Shown here piece after piece: positions 48,651 to 59,017 of a stretch of 64,000 nucleotides of DNA. The notes beneath the pieces were generated by a model. That model searched no databases and was not told the DNA's origin. It worked only from the letters and a program-made list of their open reading frames with translations. The position numbers were made by a program, and so were the translations under genes. Origin of the DNA: Sabellastarte sp. h YS-2021 (taxonomy: Eukaryota > Annelida > Polychaeta > Sabellida > Sabellidae); assembly GCA_964017235.1 (NCBI GenBank), contig OZ024930.1, positions 30,508,614 through 30,572,613 on the forward strand, in the 5' to 3' direction. Every line of letters begins with the position of its first letter. Positions within the stretch are counted from its first letter, which is position 1.

Positions 48651-49077
48651 TGTGCATGATTTCATGAATGTTAATGCATTAAAAATTATTAAAAAAATTT
48701 ATTAAAAAAAAAGTAAGAGAGATCCAGGTCTCATACTCACACAAGAGAATCTACCTCTGGCCTAGTACATATATGCAAGATATGAGAGAAATCCCTGCAA
48801 TAGTCACTGAGAAAATTGTGATAAAAAGTTGAAATTTTCACACTTTTGGTGGGGGTACCCCCCTTGTAATGTCTCTAGCAAACAGACGAACAGACAGATT
48901 TGCATGCCTTGAACAATTTTTCATCCTCGATAGATAAGGTATCTTTTAAAAAAAACAGCACGTCTCTAGGCCTTGTAGTTTTGGAGGAGAAGTTGTTCAC
49001 GCGGACGCGTATGCGTACGCCCACGCCGCAGAGTGACGACATAATGCCAGCTGACTGACAAGTCAGCTGACATAAAA
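48651..49077 (+). repeat. PAL155 3' module (copy B)
   Basis: Nearly identical to 17286-17703: TTAATGCATTAAAAATTATT, AGATCCAGGTCTCATACTC, GGGGGTACCCCCCTTGTAAT, GATAGATAAGGTATCTTTTA, then ACGCGGACGCGTATGCGTAC and the terminal hairpin. Confidence 0.9.
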
Positions 49078-49121
49078 ACCTAGTGAAGAGCTGCCTGAAG
49101 CTCAACTCTGGATGAGCAGAA

Positions 49122-49147
49122 GGGGGGGGGGGGGGGGGGGGGGGGGG
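49122..49147 (+). repeat. poly-G run (26)
   Basis: Uninterrupted G homopolymer; could form quadruplex and is a likely assembly trouble spot. Confidence 0.95.
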
Positions 49148-50739
49148 TACCCAAGAGGCCCCCAGGAGATACAGATTTGAAAGTTATAATTTGTCTTCAA
49201 AACAAGGTTGTCCCAATTGAACCCCCTAGTCACACCAGTGGTTTTAGCAGTGTAAAAGTCCTGTAAAATTAAACAAGCATCTTAGTTGAGGAACGAAAGG
49301 AAACATGGATGAAGGGACCCTTTGCCTAAGTTCCTGTTGGCCCGCTAAATCATTCAGAGTCCAGACTGTGGAGGACCTAGGCCAAAAATCCCTAAGTTTC
49401 AATGTCCTCAAAATATGGTTAGGGTTAAGTCAGGCAACCTACTTCCCTATAAAATACAGAGTCCGGACTAAAAGAAGGACCTTGTTTAGAAGAAACCCTC
49501 TTGGGCTTGAGGGTTTTGGACTTGCACGGAAGCCTCCAATAAGTGATATTTACTGCCAGGCTTGTGTACTATTAGTCCAAGTGTGTGTTAGGATTGTTCA
49601 GAGTTCTGATCTGGAACCATCATCCGAACATCAGATTTAAGATCCGATCATCCCAGGATCAGATCTATCATCAAAGCATTGTAACGTAATGAAAATCCGA
49701 GTATCAAACCATACTCGGATGGAAAGAAGTTGGGAAAAATGCATCTGATTCTTGGATGAATTAAAAAACTCGGAAGAACTAAGTTCGGATCTGGCTTCAG
49801 ATTCAAGCAGGGATCTGATCCACCCTGGCTGGAAAGAAGTTGGATATTATAATTTCCATGTAAGCTTTCCTTTAACGTTCACTGAAGAGAACTAGTCTAC
49901 ATAACTGGACTTACGTATTTAAATCAAGCGTGACACAAAGTCATCTGCCCCACCCGCCTCACTGCAGGTAGGGCTAGTTGTGAGATAAGGAAAGCAATAA
50001 TTACACAGAATTTGTATTAAATAACATAGAACCTAAAAAGCAAGGTATAATATTTTATTATATTTTAATTGGATGACTTAAAATAATGCCAAACCAAGGT
50101 TACCTTAGTTTGAAAAGCACGTACTGTCTAGACGATTTGAGGAAGGATTCTATTCCTTTTTTATTTTAAGTATTAACATTTTAAATGGTCAATAATACAG
50201 GAAAGAAGGGGTAAAATATTTTGTTTCATTTTATTTTATTTTATTGGTAAACGTACTGTAAGAAACACGGGTCTCTCAGCACATGCTGTGTAAAAGTGAC
50301 GTCATCATAGGGGTTTCCCCAAGTTAGTTTCATGCTTTACATCATATTTTAACCCTTAAAATAGACCAATACTGTTGAAGAACGGGAATAAACCATTAAC
50401 AAATTGATCTTATTTGATTTCAACAGGCATATATTGCTGTTTATAAACTACATTCACGATTCGTTCATTAGTTTGCTAGCAATTGCCGTCTAGACAAAGG
50501 CGGAAGTTGTTTCCGATTATTTTATTCAAAGACTCGTTGGGGCTTAATATATATTTTAAACCCTTAAAATGGTCAAAGAATGAAGCAGGTAAGGGTTAAT
50601 ATTTATTTTATTTTATTTCGACAGGCATGTAATATACCGGTATATCCTGAAAAAACAGCCACATACACGAATTGAAGTTTCTTTACAATGTGAACCCGGA
50701 AGTGGACTTCCATTGTAAAATATGTTAAAATAATATGTA
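49148..50739. other. no gene recognised; old diverged repeats
   Basis: The 111-codon frame at 49305-49640 has no domain. GATC-rich words (GGATCAGATCT, AGATCCGATCATC) cluster at 49600-49830. Three diverged copies of a CCTTAAAATGGTCAA...ATTTTATTTTA block lie near 50175, 50350 and 50560 (~190-bp period). Confidence 0.45.
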
Positions 50740-51937
50740 AACAAGCAATCAGTGCCCATGAACGGGCTCTGTGTCAGCTGACTGCGTGTTTTGAGTTTCA
50801 GAGTAGAAGTGACAGAAGAAACGGGAACAAAAGTTGTGCCCTAGAAATGGTGTTCTGAAGGAAAGAAAGAAGGTAACTGTTAAGGTGTAAAAAGTAAGTT
50901 AAAAACATATTTAAAGAAAATATTGCAAATGCAATAGTTTTAATTTTACTATGTTATAGCTCACCCCAAAATAGGTGAATAACATATTGAAACTAAATAC
51001 TCTAAATGTAATACTTTTCAAGTTATAAGTGATTTACTCAACAGTGATAACCTAAAAGTAGCTATTACTCAGCTATGCCATGAGCTATAGGTCAGAAATT
51101 TTACTATGTTTTAGCTGACCCAAAAGTAGCTGAATAACATATTTACACAAAATGCTCTAAATGCAATACTTTTCAAGTTATATATACATGATTTAACGTT
51201 GAATAAGAACCCCAAAGTAACTATTACTCAGCTATGCAATGAGCCAAAGGGCTGGAATTTTACTATGTTATAATTGACCCCAAAATAGGTGAATAACATA
51301 TTGAAACTAAATACTCTAAATGCAATCCTTTTCAAGTTATAAGTGATTTACTCAACAGAGATAACCTAAAAGTAGCTATTACTCAGCTATGTCATGAGCT
51401 ACAGGTCTGAAATTTTACTATGTTATAGCTGACCCAAAAGTAGCTGAATAACATATTTACACAAATTGCTCTAAATGCAATACTTTTCAAGTTATAATTG
51501 ATTTAGTGCATGATTTCATACATTTGAATGCATTAAAAATTATTTTAAAAATTCATAAAAAATTATTAAGAAAGATCCAGGTCTGACACTCACACAAGGG
51601 AATCTACTTGTGACCTAGTACATATGTGCAAGATATTAGAGAAATCCCTGCAATAGTCACTGTCCGTGTGTGAGTGAGAAAATTGTGATAAAGTGTTAAA
51701 ATTTTCATACTTAGGGTGGGGGGTACCTCACTTATAATGGCTCTAGCAAACAGACGAACAAACAGATCTGCATGCCTTGAACACTTTTTCATGCTAGGTA
51801 GATAAGCTATCTTATAAAACAAACAGCATGTCTCTGGGCCTTGTAGTTTCGGAGGAGAAGCCGCTAATGCGTACGCGTACGTACATGCCGCAGAGTGATG
51901 CCATAATGTCAGCTGACTGACAAGTCAGCTGACATAA
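50740..51937 (+). mobile_element. PAL155 copy C: short form
   Basis: The 5' palindrome has mutated (GTGCCCATGAACGGGCTC). The 5' module is shortened, there is no 147-bp array, about four 155-bp units (50930-51500), and a complete 3' module ending in the GTCAGCTGAC twin hairpin (51908-51933). The most diverged of the full-ended copies. Confidence 0.85.
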
Positions 51938-52082
51938 ATATACTTATCTGAGCTATGAAAAGTCACCAAATTATGATGCTATGTATTAAAATAAGGAAAC
52001 TGATGTAGTTTCCATATCCAACGACAAGTATATCCTTGTAAAATTGAAAACTTTTCCTTCTAAAATAAAAGCATGTTAAGAT

Positions 52083-52253
52083 CACGCGGCCAATGAGAAA
52101 AAGGGTACGAATGTCAGAGTGTACCACGAGACGACAACCTGAGGCTACAGCCAACTATAAATGTCTATTTTTCTTAGTCGTTGGCCATGATGTCTTGTGG
52201 CCATCCGAGAACAGCAATCAGTCCCACATGGTAAGCTATTGTAGCGCAATAAA
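52083..52253 (+). mobile_element. DIRS terminal repeat relic
   Basis: GCGGCCAATGAGAAA, GACAACCTGAGGCTAC, AACTATAAATGTC, GTTGGCCATGATG and TCCCACATGGTAAGCTATTG lead to TAGCGCAATAAAA. Same subfamily as 17704-17947, ending at the same tip as DIRS-3. Isolated, no coding part next to it. Confidence 0.82.
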
Positions 52254-52820
52254 AGTTTCCCTTTCACGAAGGATACCCTTGTACTACCCTATGGGCCAAA
52301 AATTTGCTCAAAATCGCTCTGTCTCTTATGGTTTCTGAGATAGTTTCAATTTTTTATTTACCGCTAAAATCCAAGATGGCTGCCAAAAGTTCCGAAAATT
52401 TAATTTTTTTGTTTTTACACAGGATAATCCTCTGTTACCCTTTGGGTTGAATTTCTCAAAATCGCTCTATAGACAAGAAAGTACCTAAATGGCTATTACT
52501 TGCTTCCTTACAGAGTTATCACTCCCAAATGCATACCAAGTGAGCTATAGACAGTAATCGTGTATGCCCAGTTTTAGTAAAATATCTTGAATCATTTTCC
52601 CTTAAATGCACGGAAACCAATAGGTATTTAATATAGCTGAAAATAGCTGTACTTAGGTATTACTCAGTAAGCAAAGAACTACAACAGCTAAAACAATCCC
52701 AAGATGGCTGTAATACTTTTCCTGAAAATGAACGGAAACGATGTGTGTGGCCGAATGGCAGACGTCGGAAAAAGTAAAAATAAAATGTCTACGCCACTGG
52801 GGGGTGGACATAATATTAAC
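52254..52820 (+). repeat. Diverged satellite-like units ending in an imperfect hairpin
   Basis: Two copies of a CAAAATCGCTCT...GATGGCTGCC theme (near 52310 and 52460) are distant relatives of the 169-bp array at 63070. A PAL155-like stretch follows, and it ends with GCCGAATGGCAGACGTCGG and an imperfect GTCTACGCCACTGGGGGGTGGACAT hairpin, comparable to 18889-18913. Confidence 0.55.
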
Positions 52821-52959
52821 TGGAGCCCTGTTTAGGTAGTGATAATCAAATTTTATAGTAGCGGTATGTTTATCTGAACCTCAAAACATCCTCAAGTTTT
52901 CCAACTTTATTAAAACTACCATGTCAAGGTCAGGGTACGATTATTTAGACCCATAAGCA

Positions 52960-53640
52960 AAACTGTTCTTGAATACCAGTTCTGCTAGGATCTATTTGGG
53001 CACATACATGTACTCAAATCTTCTAACTTATCCAAAGACCGATTTACAAGTCTGGGTTACAAACAGTGAGTTTGGATTTGCTCCACCCTTGCAGTTAATA
53101 CTGGAGCAAATAATTCGACAGTCTCACTACAAAAACAGTCTGAATGTGCTGACTTGGAACCTTTATATGTTCAACTTTTAAAAATGCACTAGGTGATTTA
53201 CCAAACAATGTTCCTGGTTTGCTCCGCCACTGTGATTAATATCAGAACAATTAATTTTACAATCCCTAGTACAATGAGAGACAGTGTGAATGATACTGGT
53301 TTTAAACCTTTTTCTCTTGCACAAAATTAATGTGGTGGCTTACTAAAACATTGGGGTTGAGTTCACTCTACTCATTGCAGATAATAAACAGAGCAAATGA
53401 TTCAACAGTGTCAGCTGACAAAAAGCAGTATTAATGTGCTGACTTAAAATCTCGACATGTTCCCTTTTACACCTAAACTAGATGATTTACCAAAAAAACC
53501 TTTTTGGTAAACATAGTTATGATTCAAATGTCTCAGTAGAAAAGGAATCAGTGTGATTGGATAGCAATCACAGTATGTTGAAAAGTAAACTATTTTTAAG
53601 AGGTCTGTTCCATTTCTGGGAGTTTGGTTTACAAGAGATT
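52960..53640 (+). repeat. Degenerate tandem array, ~145-150-bp period
   Basis: GATTTACAAGTC/GATTTACCAAACAATG/GGCTTACTAAAACATTG/GATGATTTACCAAAA recur near 53040, 53193, 53332 and 53484, with AATGTGCTGACTT in alternate copies. Heavily diverged. Confidence 0.65.
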
Positions 53641-53934
53641 TTACGATTTGAAGTAATAAAAAAATCTACGGTCCAGGAGTATAGTTTATGATTGGTTTAC
53701 AATGCGTTCCTGATGTATAACATACTTTTCCCAATAGCTTTCAGACTGACAATGCCATTGCCTCAAAAAATCTTCTGCTAGGTTTTTTGATCCATCTGAT
53801 TGGGATTCAATGGGTTTATGACATTTCAATAAATTTATTATGTATAATTTTCAGTGGATGTTTCACTGGATGATATTTCAATGCCACTTTTTTGACATAC
53901 AACCCATGTAAGGTGTGTATGCCTTGGTCTAGTG

Positions 53935-54020
53935 TGAGGATTTAAGCTTCTTTCTGATAGTGTGAAGATTTAAGCTTCTTTCTGGTCTAGTGTGAGGATC
54001 TAAGCTTCTTTCTGACTTTT
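53935..54020 (+). repeat. Short tandem repeat, ~30-35-bp unit, 3 copies
   Basis: AGTGTGAGGATTTAAGCTTC then TTTCTGA/TTTCTGG, three times with small changes. Confidence 0.88.
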
Positions 54021-54115
54021 TAGAGCATACAGGCCAACTAGTTGCTTAAGTATGCAATATACAATAAGTATTACAGCTAGGGAACTGAAACTTTTGCAAT
54101 ATAATAGTACAATAC

Positions 54116-54178
54116 CATCAATGATTATTGGCCTGATACAATCCACTAATGGATGTGAAAGGCCAATAATCATTGATG
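54116..54178. repeat. 19-bp perfect inverted repeat, 25-base spacer
   Basis: CATCAATGATTATTGGCCT at 54116-54134 and its exact complement at 54160-54178. A transcript would fold into a strong hairpin. Confidence 0.93.
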
Positions 54179-54940
54179 AAGGTCCACTTCTACAGCATAT
54201 TGCCCTTTAAAACTAGATTGGGCCAACTCGGCGCCAACATATCCCCAGACAGGTCATCACTCACGCCACAGGTTTTGATCTCCCCTTCTCCACACCTCTC
54301 TCACTACTACAAAAGATCTGCAACCCCATTGAGTTCTTTGTTTCTCATCTGATATCATTAAATACCTTTGTTTATTTAGTGTCACTCAATATAGCTGGAG
54401 GTCCCAGAGGTGGGTGGGGGGAATCCGGGTGGGGGATGTGGGTTGGGACTACAAAGAGATGGAGTGCTACAGCATAAATGGTAAACAAACAATCTATATA
54501 AAAGGGGTACTCAAATACAAAAAGAATTGAGAATTTTAAGTATGTGATTATCAACTGAAATGAGTTCATAACTGTAGGAGCTGTGTCAAAATTAACTGAG
54601 GCAAGTTGAATAAAACTGGGCTAGTTGAGGGTTAAAAATCCCCTAGTTTTACTACATAAGGATATAATTTCATTAATATTGGGACTTAAAGCTCACTTAA
54701 AGTGTCCATTTTGTCTACTTGAATATGTTTAACCAGTTTCATTTTAAAAAGTTAAAAACTCAGCAAGCAGAGGTATAACACACAAAAATAAGTTCTTAAA
54801 AGACTAAGATAGCCATAACATTATTAATATTCAAAATTTAAATAGACAGGCATTTCCTTTTAAAAATTCAAAGATTTCAGCTCTATAACCCACATAGTTT
54901 GACAGTTACTGGGCTTTAAAGTGGCATAATGTCCATAAAT
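54179..54940. other. no gene; old satellite fragments flanking DIRS-3
   Basis: 54600-54700 resembles the 150-bp units at 35690-36650. 54885-54940 (CACATAGTTTGACAGT, GGGCTTTAAAGTGGC) is part of the ~350-bp unit that resumes after DIRS-3 at 61325. Confidence 0.6.
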
Positions 54941-54983
54941 TTGGAAATTTTAATTACTTAAATGTAGCTTTTATAAGCTACAA

Positions 54984-55131
54984 GCTTACCATGTGGGACT
55001 TAATGCTGATCTCGGGTTGCCACACCCGGGGCCAACGTCTTAGAAAAAAAGATCGTTCTTGTTAGCCACCGGATATACTGGTAGTTGTCATCACGTGATA
55101 ACTTCTGACCAATCATCCTACTCTCTCGTTG
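54984..55131 (+). repeat. DIRS-3 left terminal inverted repeat
   Basis: GCTTACCATGTGGGACTTAA through GGGTTGCCACACCCGGGG and TATCCGGTGG-complement to CTCTCTCGTTG. Matches 61158-61305 inverted, with very few differences, implying recent insertion. Confidence 0.95.
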
Positions 55132-55192
55132 AAATTTTTTAAACCTACCCCTCAGCTGTAAACAGCGCGGAGGCACGGTGGGACTCTTCTAA

Positions 55193-55296
55193 GTCCCATA
55201 TGGTAAGCTTGTAGCTTATAAAAGCTACATTTAAGTAATTAAAATTTCCAATTTTATTACGCTACAATAGCTTACCATGTGGGACTTAATGCTGAA
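55193..55296 (+). repeat. DIRS-3 internal complementary region
   Basis: 55193-55250 is the complement of the left tip and 55252-55296 the complement of the right tip, joined as ...AAAATTTCCAATTTTATTAC.... Confidence 0.94.
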
Positions 55297-55715
55297 TTCA
55301 ACCGCCCGGTGGCGGGATTACAGCTGAGACTGGAAGGTATGTCATTTTTTTCTAAGATTTTGAATTAAACGTATAGAATAGTGCCAGAAATACCAGTCTG
55401 AGTCCCATTTACAGTGCCCCGATCCCGAAGGCCGGGCCTGTAACGAGCCAAAAACCTAAGAAATTGAGAGACAGTGCTAAAACTGTCTAGATGTATTACT
55501 GTAGGACAGAAGTGCAGCAGTGCTCACTCCGAGGTCTGAGGGTCCAAAAGGGCCCTTCACGTGTGACTGACCAACCCAGTGGTTGGGCATCTCATAAAAT
55601 TTTTTACAACCTGAAAATGAGATTAATGACAACTAAATAAGTCCTCAATAGAAATTATTTGATAATTAAAGGATAAAATGACCTTACCCGTAACATCTTG
55701 AAGGTAAAGGAATAC

Positions 55716-58691
55716 CTAGATCCTGGGAAAGACTCCTGAAGACTTGGTTGTAGCGGATGTGCCCCCCCCCCTTTTTTCTTTCCGAGGACAACTGGTCTGA
55801 GGGGAAGGATCTAGGACTTGTTGTGCAGCCACTACGGGTCCCAGGTACAAATTGTTGTCGGTGTCCGACCAAGTAAGGTCTTTTAGGTAAAAATTTGTAA
55901 ATGTGTTGTGAGCTTTCCAGTGACAGGCTTGCATGATTTGGTCCACCGATACCCCACCGTAAAAGGCCTTAGAGGCCGCGAAGGCCCGGATGTCATGCGC
56001 TTTGACTTGGACCAAGTCCAAGGTTTGTTGATCTGCTTGTTTGTAACAAAGTAAAATGGTTTGTTTCAACCATGAAGAGAGTGTAGCGGGTCTGATGTCT
56101 GAGGTATGTCCTTTCTTAAAGGAGATGAAAAGGAGAGAACGAGACCCTCTGAGGTCTTTAGTTCGGTCCAAATAAAACCTCAGGGCCCGCACGGGACACA
56201 GGGTCCTGTCTTCTTTAAACTGTCTATCTACAATGGTAGTCAGAGCAGGGATAGTCACCGGAGAGACACTTTGAGAACCTTCTCTTGCTAGTTGGTTTTT
56301 GGCTATGAAGTCAGAAGAAGGGAACAAGGCAACCTTTTCCCATTGGCCTAGATTAGATACTTTGTTCGCGACCCAGGCATGGATTTCGCTGCGGCACTTG
56401 CCGGAGGCCAAGGCTAGCAAGAAAGCAGTTTTTAAAGTGAGATGTTTGAGGTCTGTGTCTTTCATGGGCTCAAAAGGTGCTTTGGTGAGCTCGTTAAGGA
56501 CAACAGAAAGGTTCCACTTGGGTAAGTTTCTGGAACTTTTAGGACGATCCCTGTGAAAACTGGAGAGTAACCTATGAAGGTCTGCATTGTGTGCAATATG
56601 TTGGGCCGTTGGGCCCAAAGTGTCAACGATTGCAGTCCTGTAACCATCAATGGTCGAGGGGCGCTTGTTTAGGTCTTGGTACAGGTACATGAAGAAATCT
56701 GAGATTTGTTTCACAGATGGAGTGGAGAAATCCACCGAATTTTCTCTGCACCATTTTTCAAATAGGGCCCACTTTGACTTGTAGATGGTCCTTGTTGATG
56801 ACCGCTGAGGGGCAGCAATTCTCTCTGCCACCTCCACAGAGAAGCCTTGTTCTTGGAGTTGTCCGCTCCTAGACACCAGGCGTGGAGGTTCAGGTGCTGG
56901 GGGTTGTTGTGGAACACCAGCTTGTGGGACTGTTTGAGTAGGGTTGTTGACACTGGGAGTTGCAGTGGGATCTCTGTTGAGAGCTGCACTAGGTCCCAAA
57001 ACCAGGGCATCCCTGGCCAGCCTGGGGCTATTACGATGATCAGGCACTGGCATTGCCTGATCTTTTGGATCACCTTGTGAAGGAGAGCCGTAGGAGGGTA
57101 CGCATATGCTGTGAGGTTGGTCCAGTTTATGTTCAGAGCATCTATGTCCCAGGCCCTTGGGTCTGGGATAGGAGACACGTATAGAGGGAGTTTGTGGTTC
57201 AGGTGAGTGGCAAATAAGTCTACATGAGGTGTGAACCACTTCTGGCAGATCTGTTTGAAGACCTGTGGGTGCAGAGACCATTCGGTTGACTGCACTTGGT
57301 TGGACCTGGATAGCAGGTCGGCCATCACATTCAGGCACCCTGGAATGTGCCTGGCTTTCAATGTTATGTGATAGTGATGGCACCAGGTCATGATCTTCCA
57401 CAGGAGAGCACACATCTCTGCCGAGTGTGTTCCTCCTTGTTTGTTGATGTAGGCTACCACTGTTGAGTTGTCCGTCGCAACCAACACTGTTTGATTCTGG
57501 CACTGGTCCTTGAAGTCTCGAAGGGCCAGGGAGACCGCCTTCAATTCTAGGACATTTATGTGAAGCCTTTTTTCCCGATCTGACCACAGACCCTTGGTAA
57601 AATTTTGGTCTAAGTGAGCGCCCCAACCTTCGTTTGAGGCGTCGGTAAAGAGTTGGATACTGTGGTCTTTGGGATGAAGGTCTGCACCTTTCATCACATT
57701 GGAGGGATTTTGCCACCAATCTAGGTGGGCTGCAATGGCTTCTGTCCAGGGAAGGAGGTTGTCCAGCGACTGAGGATATCTCCAGTGCTCCTTGAGGTGA
57801 AACTGAAAGGGCCTCATGTGAAGGCGTCCCTCCGGGACCATTTTCTCCGTTGAGGCTAGCAACCCAATTAGAGACATCAAACATCTTGCAGTCAAAACAC
57901 GTTTTGACTTGAGTTGTAGGATCAAATCTTGAAGTTTGAGCCATCTCTCTTGAGTGGGTTTTACAAGGGCTGAATCTAGGTGGTATTCGTAGCCCACGAA
58001 CGAGAACAGCTGTGTAGGTTTCAGTTCTGATTTTTCCTGATTTATTATCCACCCCAAGGACTGAGTCAGTTCTACTACTGCCTGAGTGTTCACTTGGGCT
58101 TCCTCCTGAGACTGGGACCTGATCAGCCAGTCGTCCAGGTATTGGTGAATTCTGAGTCCTCTTGAGAGGGCCATTAGTTTCACCTCCTTTACGATCATGG
58201 TAAAGACCTGGGGGGCTGTGGCTAGTCCGAACGGGAGGGAGGTGAACTGGAACACCTGAGCCTTGTAGCAAAACCTTAGGTATTTCCTTGAGCTTGGGTG
58301 GATGGGGATATGCAGGTAGGCGTCCGACAGGTCTATCGACGCTACCCACTCCCCTGGAATCAGGGAGGTCCTGATGGACTCTGGAGTTTCCATTTTGAAC
58401 TTTTCTACGTGTAGAAAAGTGTTGAGCCTGCTTAAGTCTATGACTGGCCTCCACCTTTGGTGAGGCTTGGGTACTAGGAACAGGCGACTGTAAAACCCGA
58501 GAGATTTTACATTGTCTACCCTTTCGATAGCGTTCTTTGACAGGAGGGACTGGATACAAGTAGCCAAGGCTTGGTCTTTTTGTTGGGCCTTGTACTCTGA
58601 CAGAATCAGAGGAAATCTGATCAAGTTTGGCTTTGAACGGAATGGCAGAACGTAGCCATTGGTGATAATGTTTAACACGTTTTGAGAACAT
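55716..58691 (-). CDS. DIRS-3 tyrosine recombinase frame
   Basis: 991-codon frame from an ATG at 58689-58691. The recombinase proper is the last ~366 residues (from about 626, APQRSSTRTIYKSKW). It has an N-terminal core-binding domain and a catalytic domain with Arg767 (SGKCRSEIHAW), His899 and Arg902 (KAHDIRAF), a CHWKAHNTF block and the nucleophile Tyr935 (NFYLKDL). All expected catalytic residues are present. It would integrate the circular DNA copy. Residues 1-625 overlap RT/RNase H in another frame and are Ser/Pro/Gln/Arg-rich with no domain. They may be a by-product of the overlap, and the real start could be internal or reached by frameshift. The stop lies ~420 bases before the internal complementary region. 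Confidence 0.88.
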   Translation of the reverse strand: MFSKRVKHYHQWLRSAIPFKAKLDQISSDSVRVQGPTKRPSLGYLYPVPPVKERYRKGRQCKISRVLQSPVPSTQASPKVEASHRLKQAQHFSTRRKVQNGNSRVHQDLPDSRGVGSVDRPVGRLPAYPHPPKLKEIPKVLLQGSGVPVHLPPVRTSHSPPGLYHDRKGGETNGPLKRTQNSPIPGRLADQVPVSGGSPSEHSGSSRTDSVLGVDNKSGKIRTETYTAVLVRGLRIPPRFSPCKTHSREMAQTSRFDPTTQVKTCFDCKMFDVSNWVASLNGENGPGGTPSHEALSVSPQGALEISSVAGQPPSLDRSHCSPPRLVAKSLQCDERCRPSSQRPQYPTLYRRLKRRLGRSLRPKFYQGSVVRSGKKASHKCPRIEGGLPGPSRLQGPVPESNSVGCDGQLNSGSLHQQTRRNTLGRDVCSPVEDHDLVPSLSHNIESQAHSRVPECDGRPAIQVQPSAVNRMVSAPTGLQTDLPEVVHTSCRLICHSPEPQTPSIRVSYPRPKGLGHRCSEHKLDQPHSICVPSYGSPSQGDPKDQAMPVPDHRNSPRLARDALVLGPSAALNRDPTATPSVNNPTQTVPQAGVPQQPPAPEPPRLVSRSGQLQEQGFSVEVAERIAAPQRSSTRTIYKSKWALFEKWCRENSVDFSTPSVKQISDFFMYLYQDLNKRPSTIDGYRTAIVDTLGPTAQHIAHNADLHRLLSSFHRDRPKSSRNLPKWNLSVVLNELTKAPFEPMKDTDLKHLTLKTAFLLALASGKCRSEIHAWVANKVSNLGQWEKVALFPSSDFIAKNQLAREGSQSVSPVTIPALTTIVDRQFKEDRTLCPVRALRFYLDRTKDLRGSRSLLFISFKKGHTSDIRPATLSSWLKQTILLCYKQADQQTLDLVQVKAHDIRAFAASKAFYGGVSVDQIMQACHWKAHNTFTNFYLKDLTWSDTDNNLYLGPVVAAQQVLDPSPQTSCPRKEKRGGGTSATTKSSGVFPRI

Positions 58692-59017
58692 TTGTTTGTG
58701 AGCCAGTCTCTCCTGAAAGAATGGAGGCGACCTCCTACTGGTGGACTGAGTGAGGCTTTGGAGGAGTCATTGGGGAGGGGGGTTTCCACGCCCCCTTCCT
58801 CTATTGTGGGGTCGAAAACGACCCCTGAAGCCTCTGAAGTTGGATTTTCCTCTTCCCGAGGGAAAGGACTGGTTACTGTTTTGAGAGGTATTGCCCCCAT
58901 AGGGGCGTTTCCTGTAGGAGCCTCTTTTCTTGTGGGGACCACGAAAGGGCTTATTCTGGTAGGGTGCAAAACCCTGAGAATCTTTTGAGGTGCCTTTTTT
59001 GAGAAGGAAGTCCTCAC
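56711..59017 (-). CDS. DIRS-3 reverse transcriptase and RNase H
   Basis: 768 codons open from a GTG at 59017; the first ATG is codon 40 (58900). It overlaps the gag 3' end by ~250 bases, so frameshifting or internal initiation is likely. RT: GFYSRLFLVPKP (174-185), ASIDLSDAYLHIPIH (226-240, catalytic Asp), LPFGLATAP (261-269) and YLDDWL (293-298). RNase H: TDASNEGWGAHL (Asp459), ELKAVSLAL (Glu491), TDNSTVVAYIN (Asp516) and MADLLSR (Asp567). All four RNase H acidic residues are present. It copies element RNA into DNA in a DIRS-type cycle. The last ~35 codons are out-of-frame recombinase sequence and are probably a tail. Confidence 0.94.
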   Translation of the reverse strand: MRTSFSKKAPQKILRVLHPTRISPFVVPTRKEAPTGNAPMGAIPLKTVTSPFPREEENPTSEASGVVFDPTIEEGGVETPLPNDSSKASLSPPVGGRLHSFRRDWLTNKCSQNVLNIITNGYVLPFRSKPNLIRFPLILSEYKAQQKDQALATCIQSLLSKNAIERVDNVKSLGFYSRLFLVPKPHQRWRPVIDLSRLNTFLHVEKFKMETPESIRTSLIPGEWVASIDLSDAYLHIPIHPSSRKYLRFCYKAQVFQFTSLPFGLATAPQVFTMIVKEVKLMALSRGLRIHQYLDDWLIRSQSQEEAQVNTQAVVELTQSLGWIINQEKSELKPTQLFSFVGYEYHLDSALVKPTQERWLKLQDLILQLKSKRVLTARCLMSLIGLLASTEKMVPEGRLHMRPFQFHLKEHWRYPQSLDNLLPWTEAIAAHLDWWQNPSNVMKGADLHPKDHSIQLFTDASNEGWGAHLDQNFTKGLWSDREKRLHINVLELKAVSLALRDFKDQCQNQTVLVATDNSTVVAYINKQGGTHSAEMCALLWKIMTWCHHYHITLKARHIPGCLNVMADLLSRSNQVQSTEWSLHPQVFKQICQKWFTPHVDLFATHLNHKLPLYVSPIPDPRAWDIDALNINWTNLTAYAYPPTALLHKVIQKIRQCQCLIIVIAPGWPGMPWFWDLVQLSTEIPLQLPVSTTLLKQSHKLVFHNNPQHLNLHAWCLGADNSKNKASLWRWQRELLPLSGHQQGPSTSQSGPYLKNGAEKIRWISPLHL

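Larger units (their letters stand above)
41959..49077 (+). mobile_element. PAL155 copy B: 7.1-kb satellite-carrying element
   Basis: Same ends as copy A: CAAGAGGAGAGTGCCCGTGA and an 18-bp palindrome on the left; GC-rich tip and twin GTCAGCTGAC-type hairpin on the right (49049-49072, first block GCCAGCTGAC). The internal arrays are much larger than in copy A, so most length difference is array expansion. There is no open reading frame of note. Confidence 0.88.

Noticed and set aside
49305..49640. 111-codon open frame
   Set aside because: No recognisable motif, no homologue in the window, unremarkable for its length.
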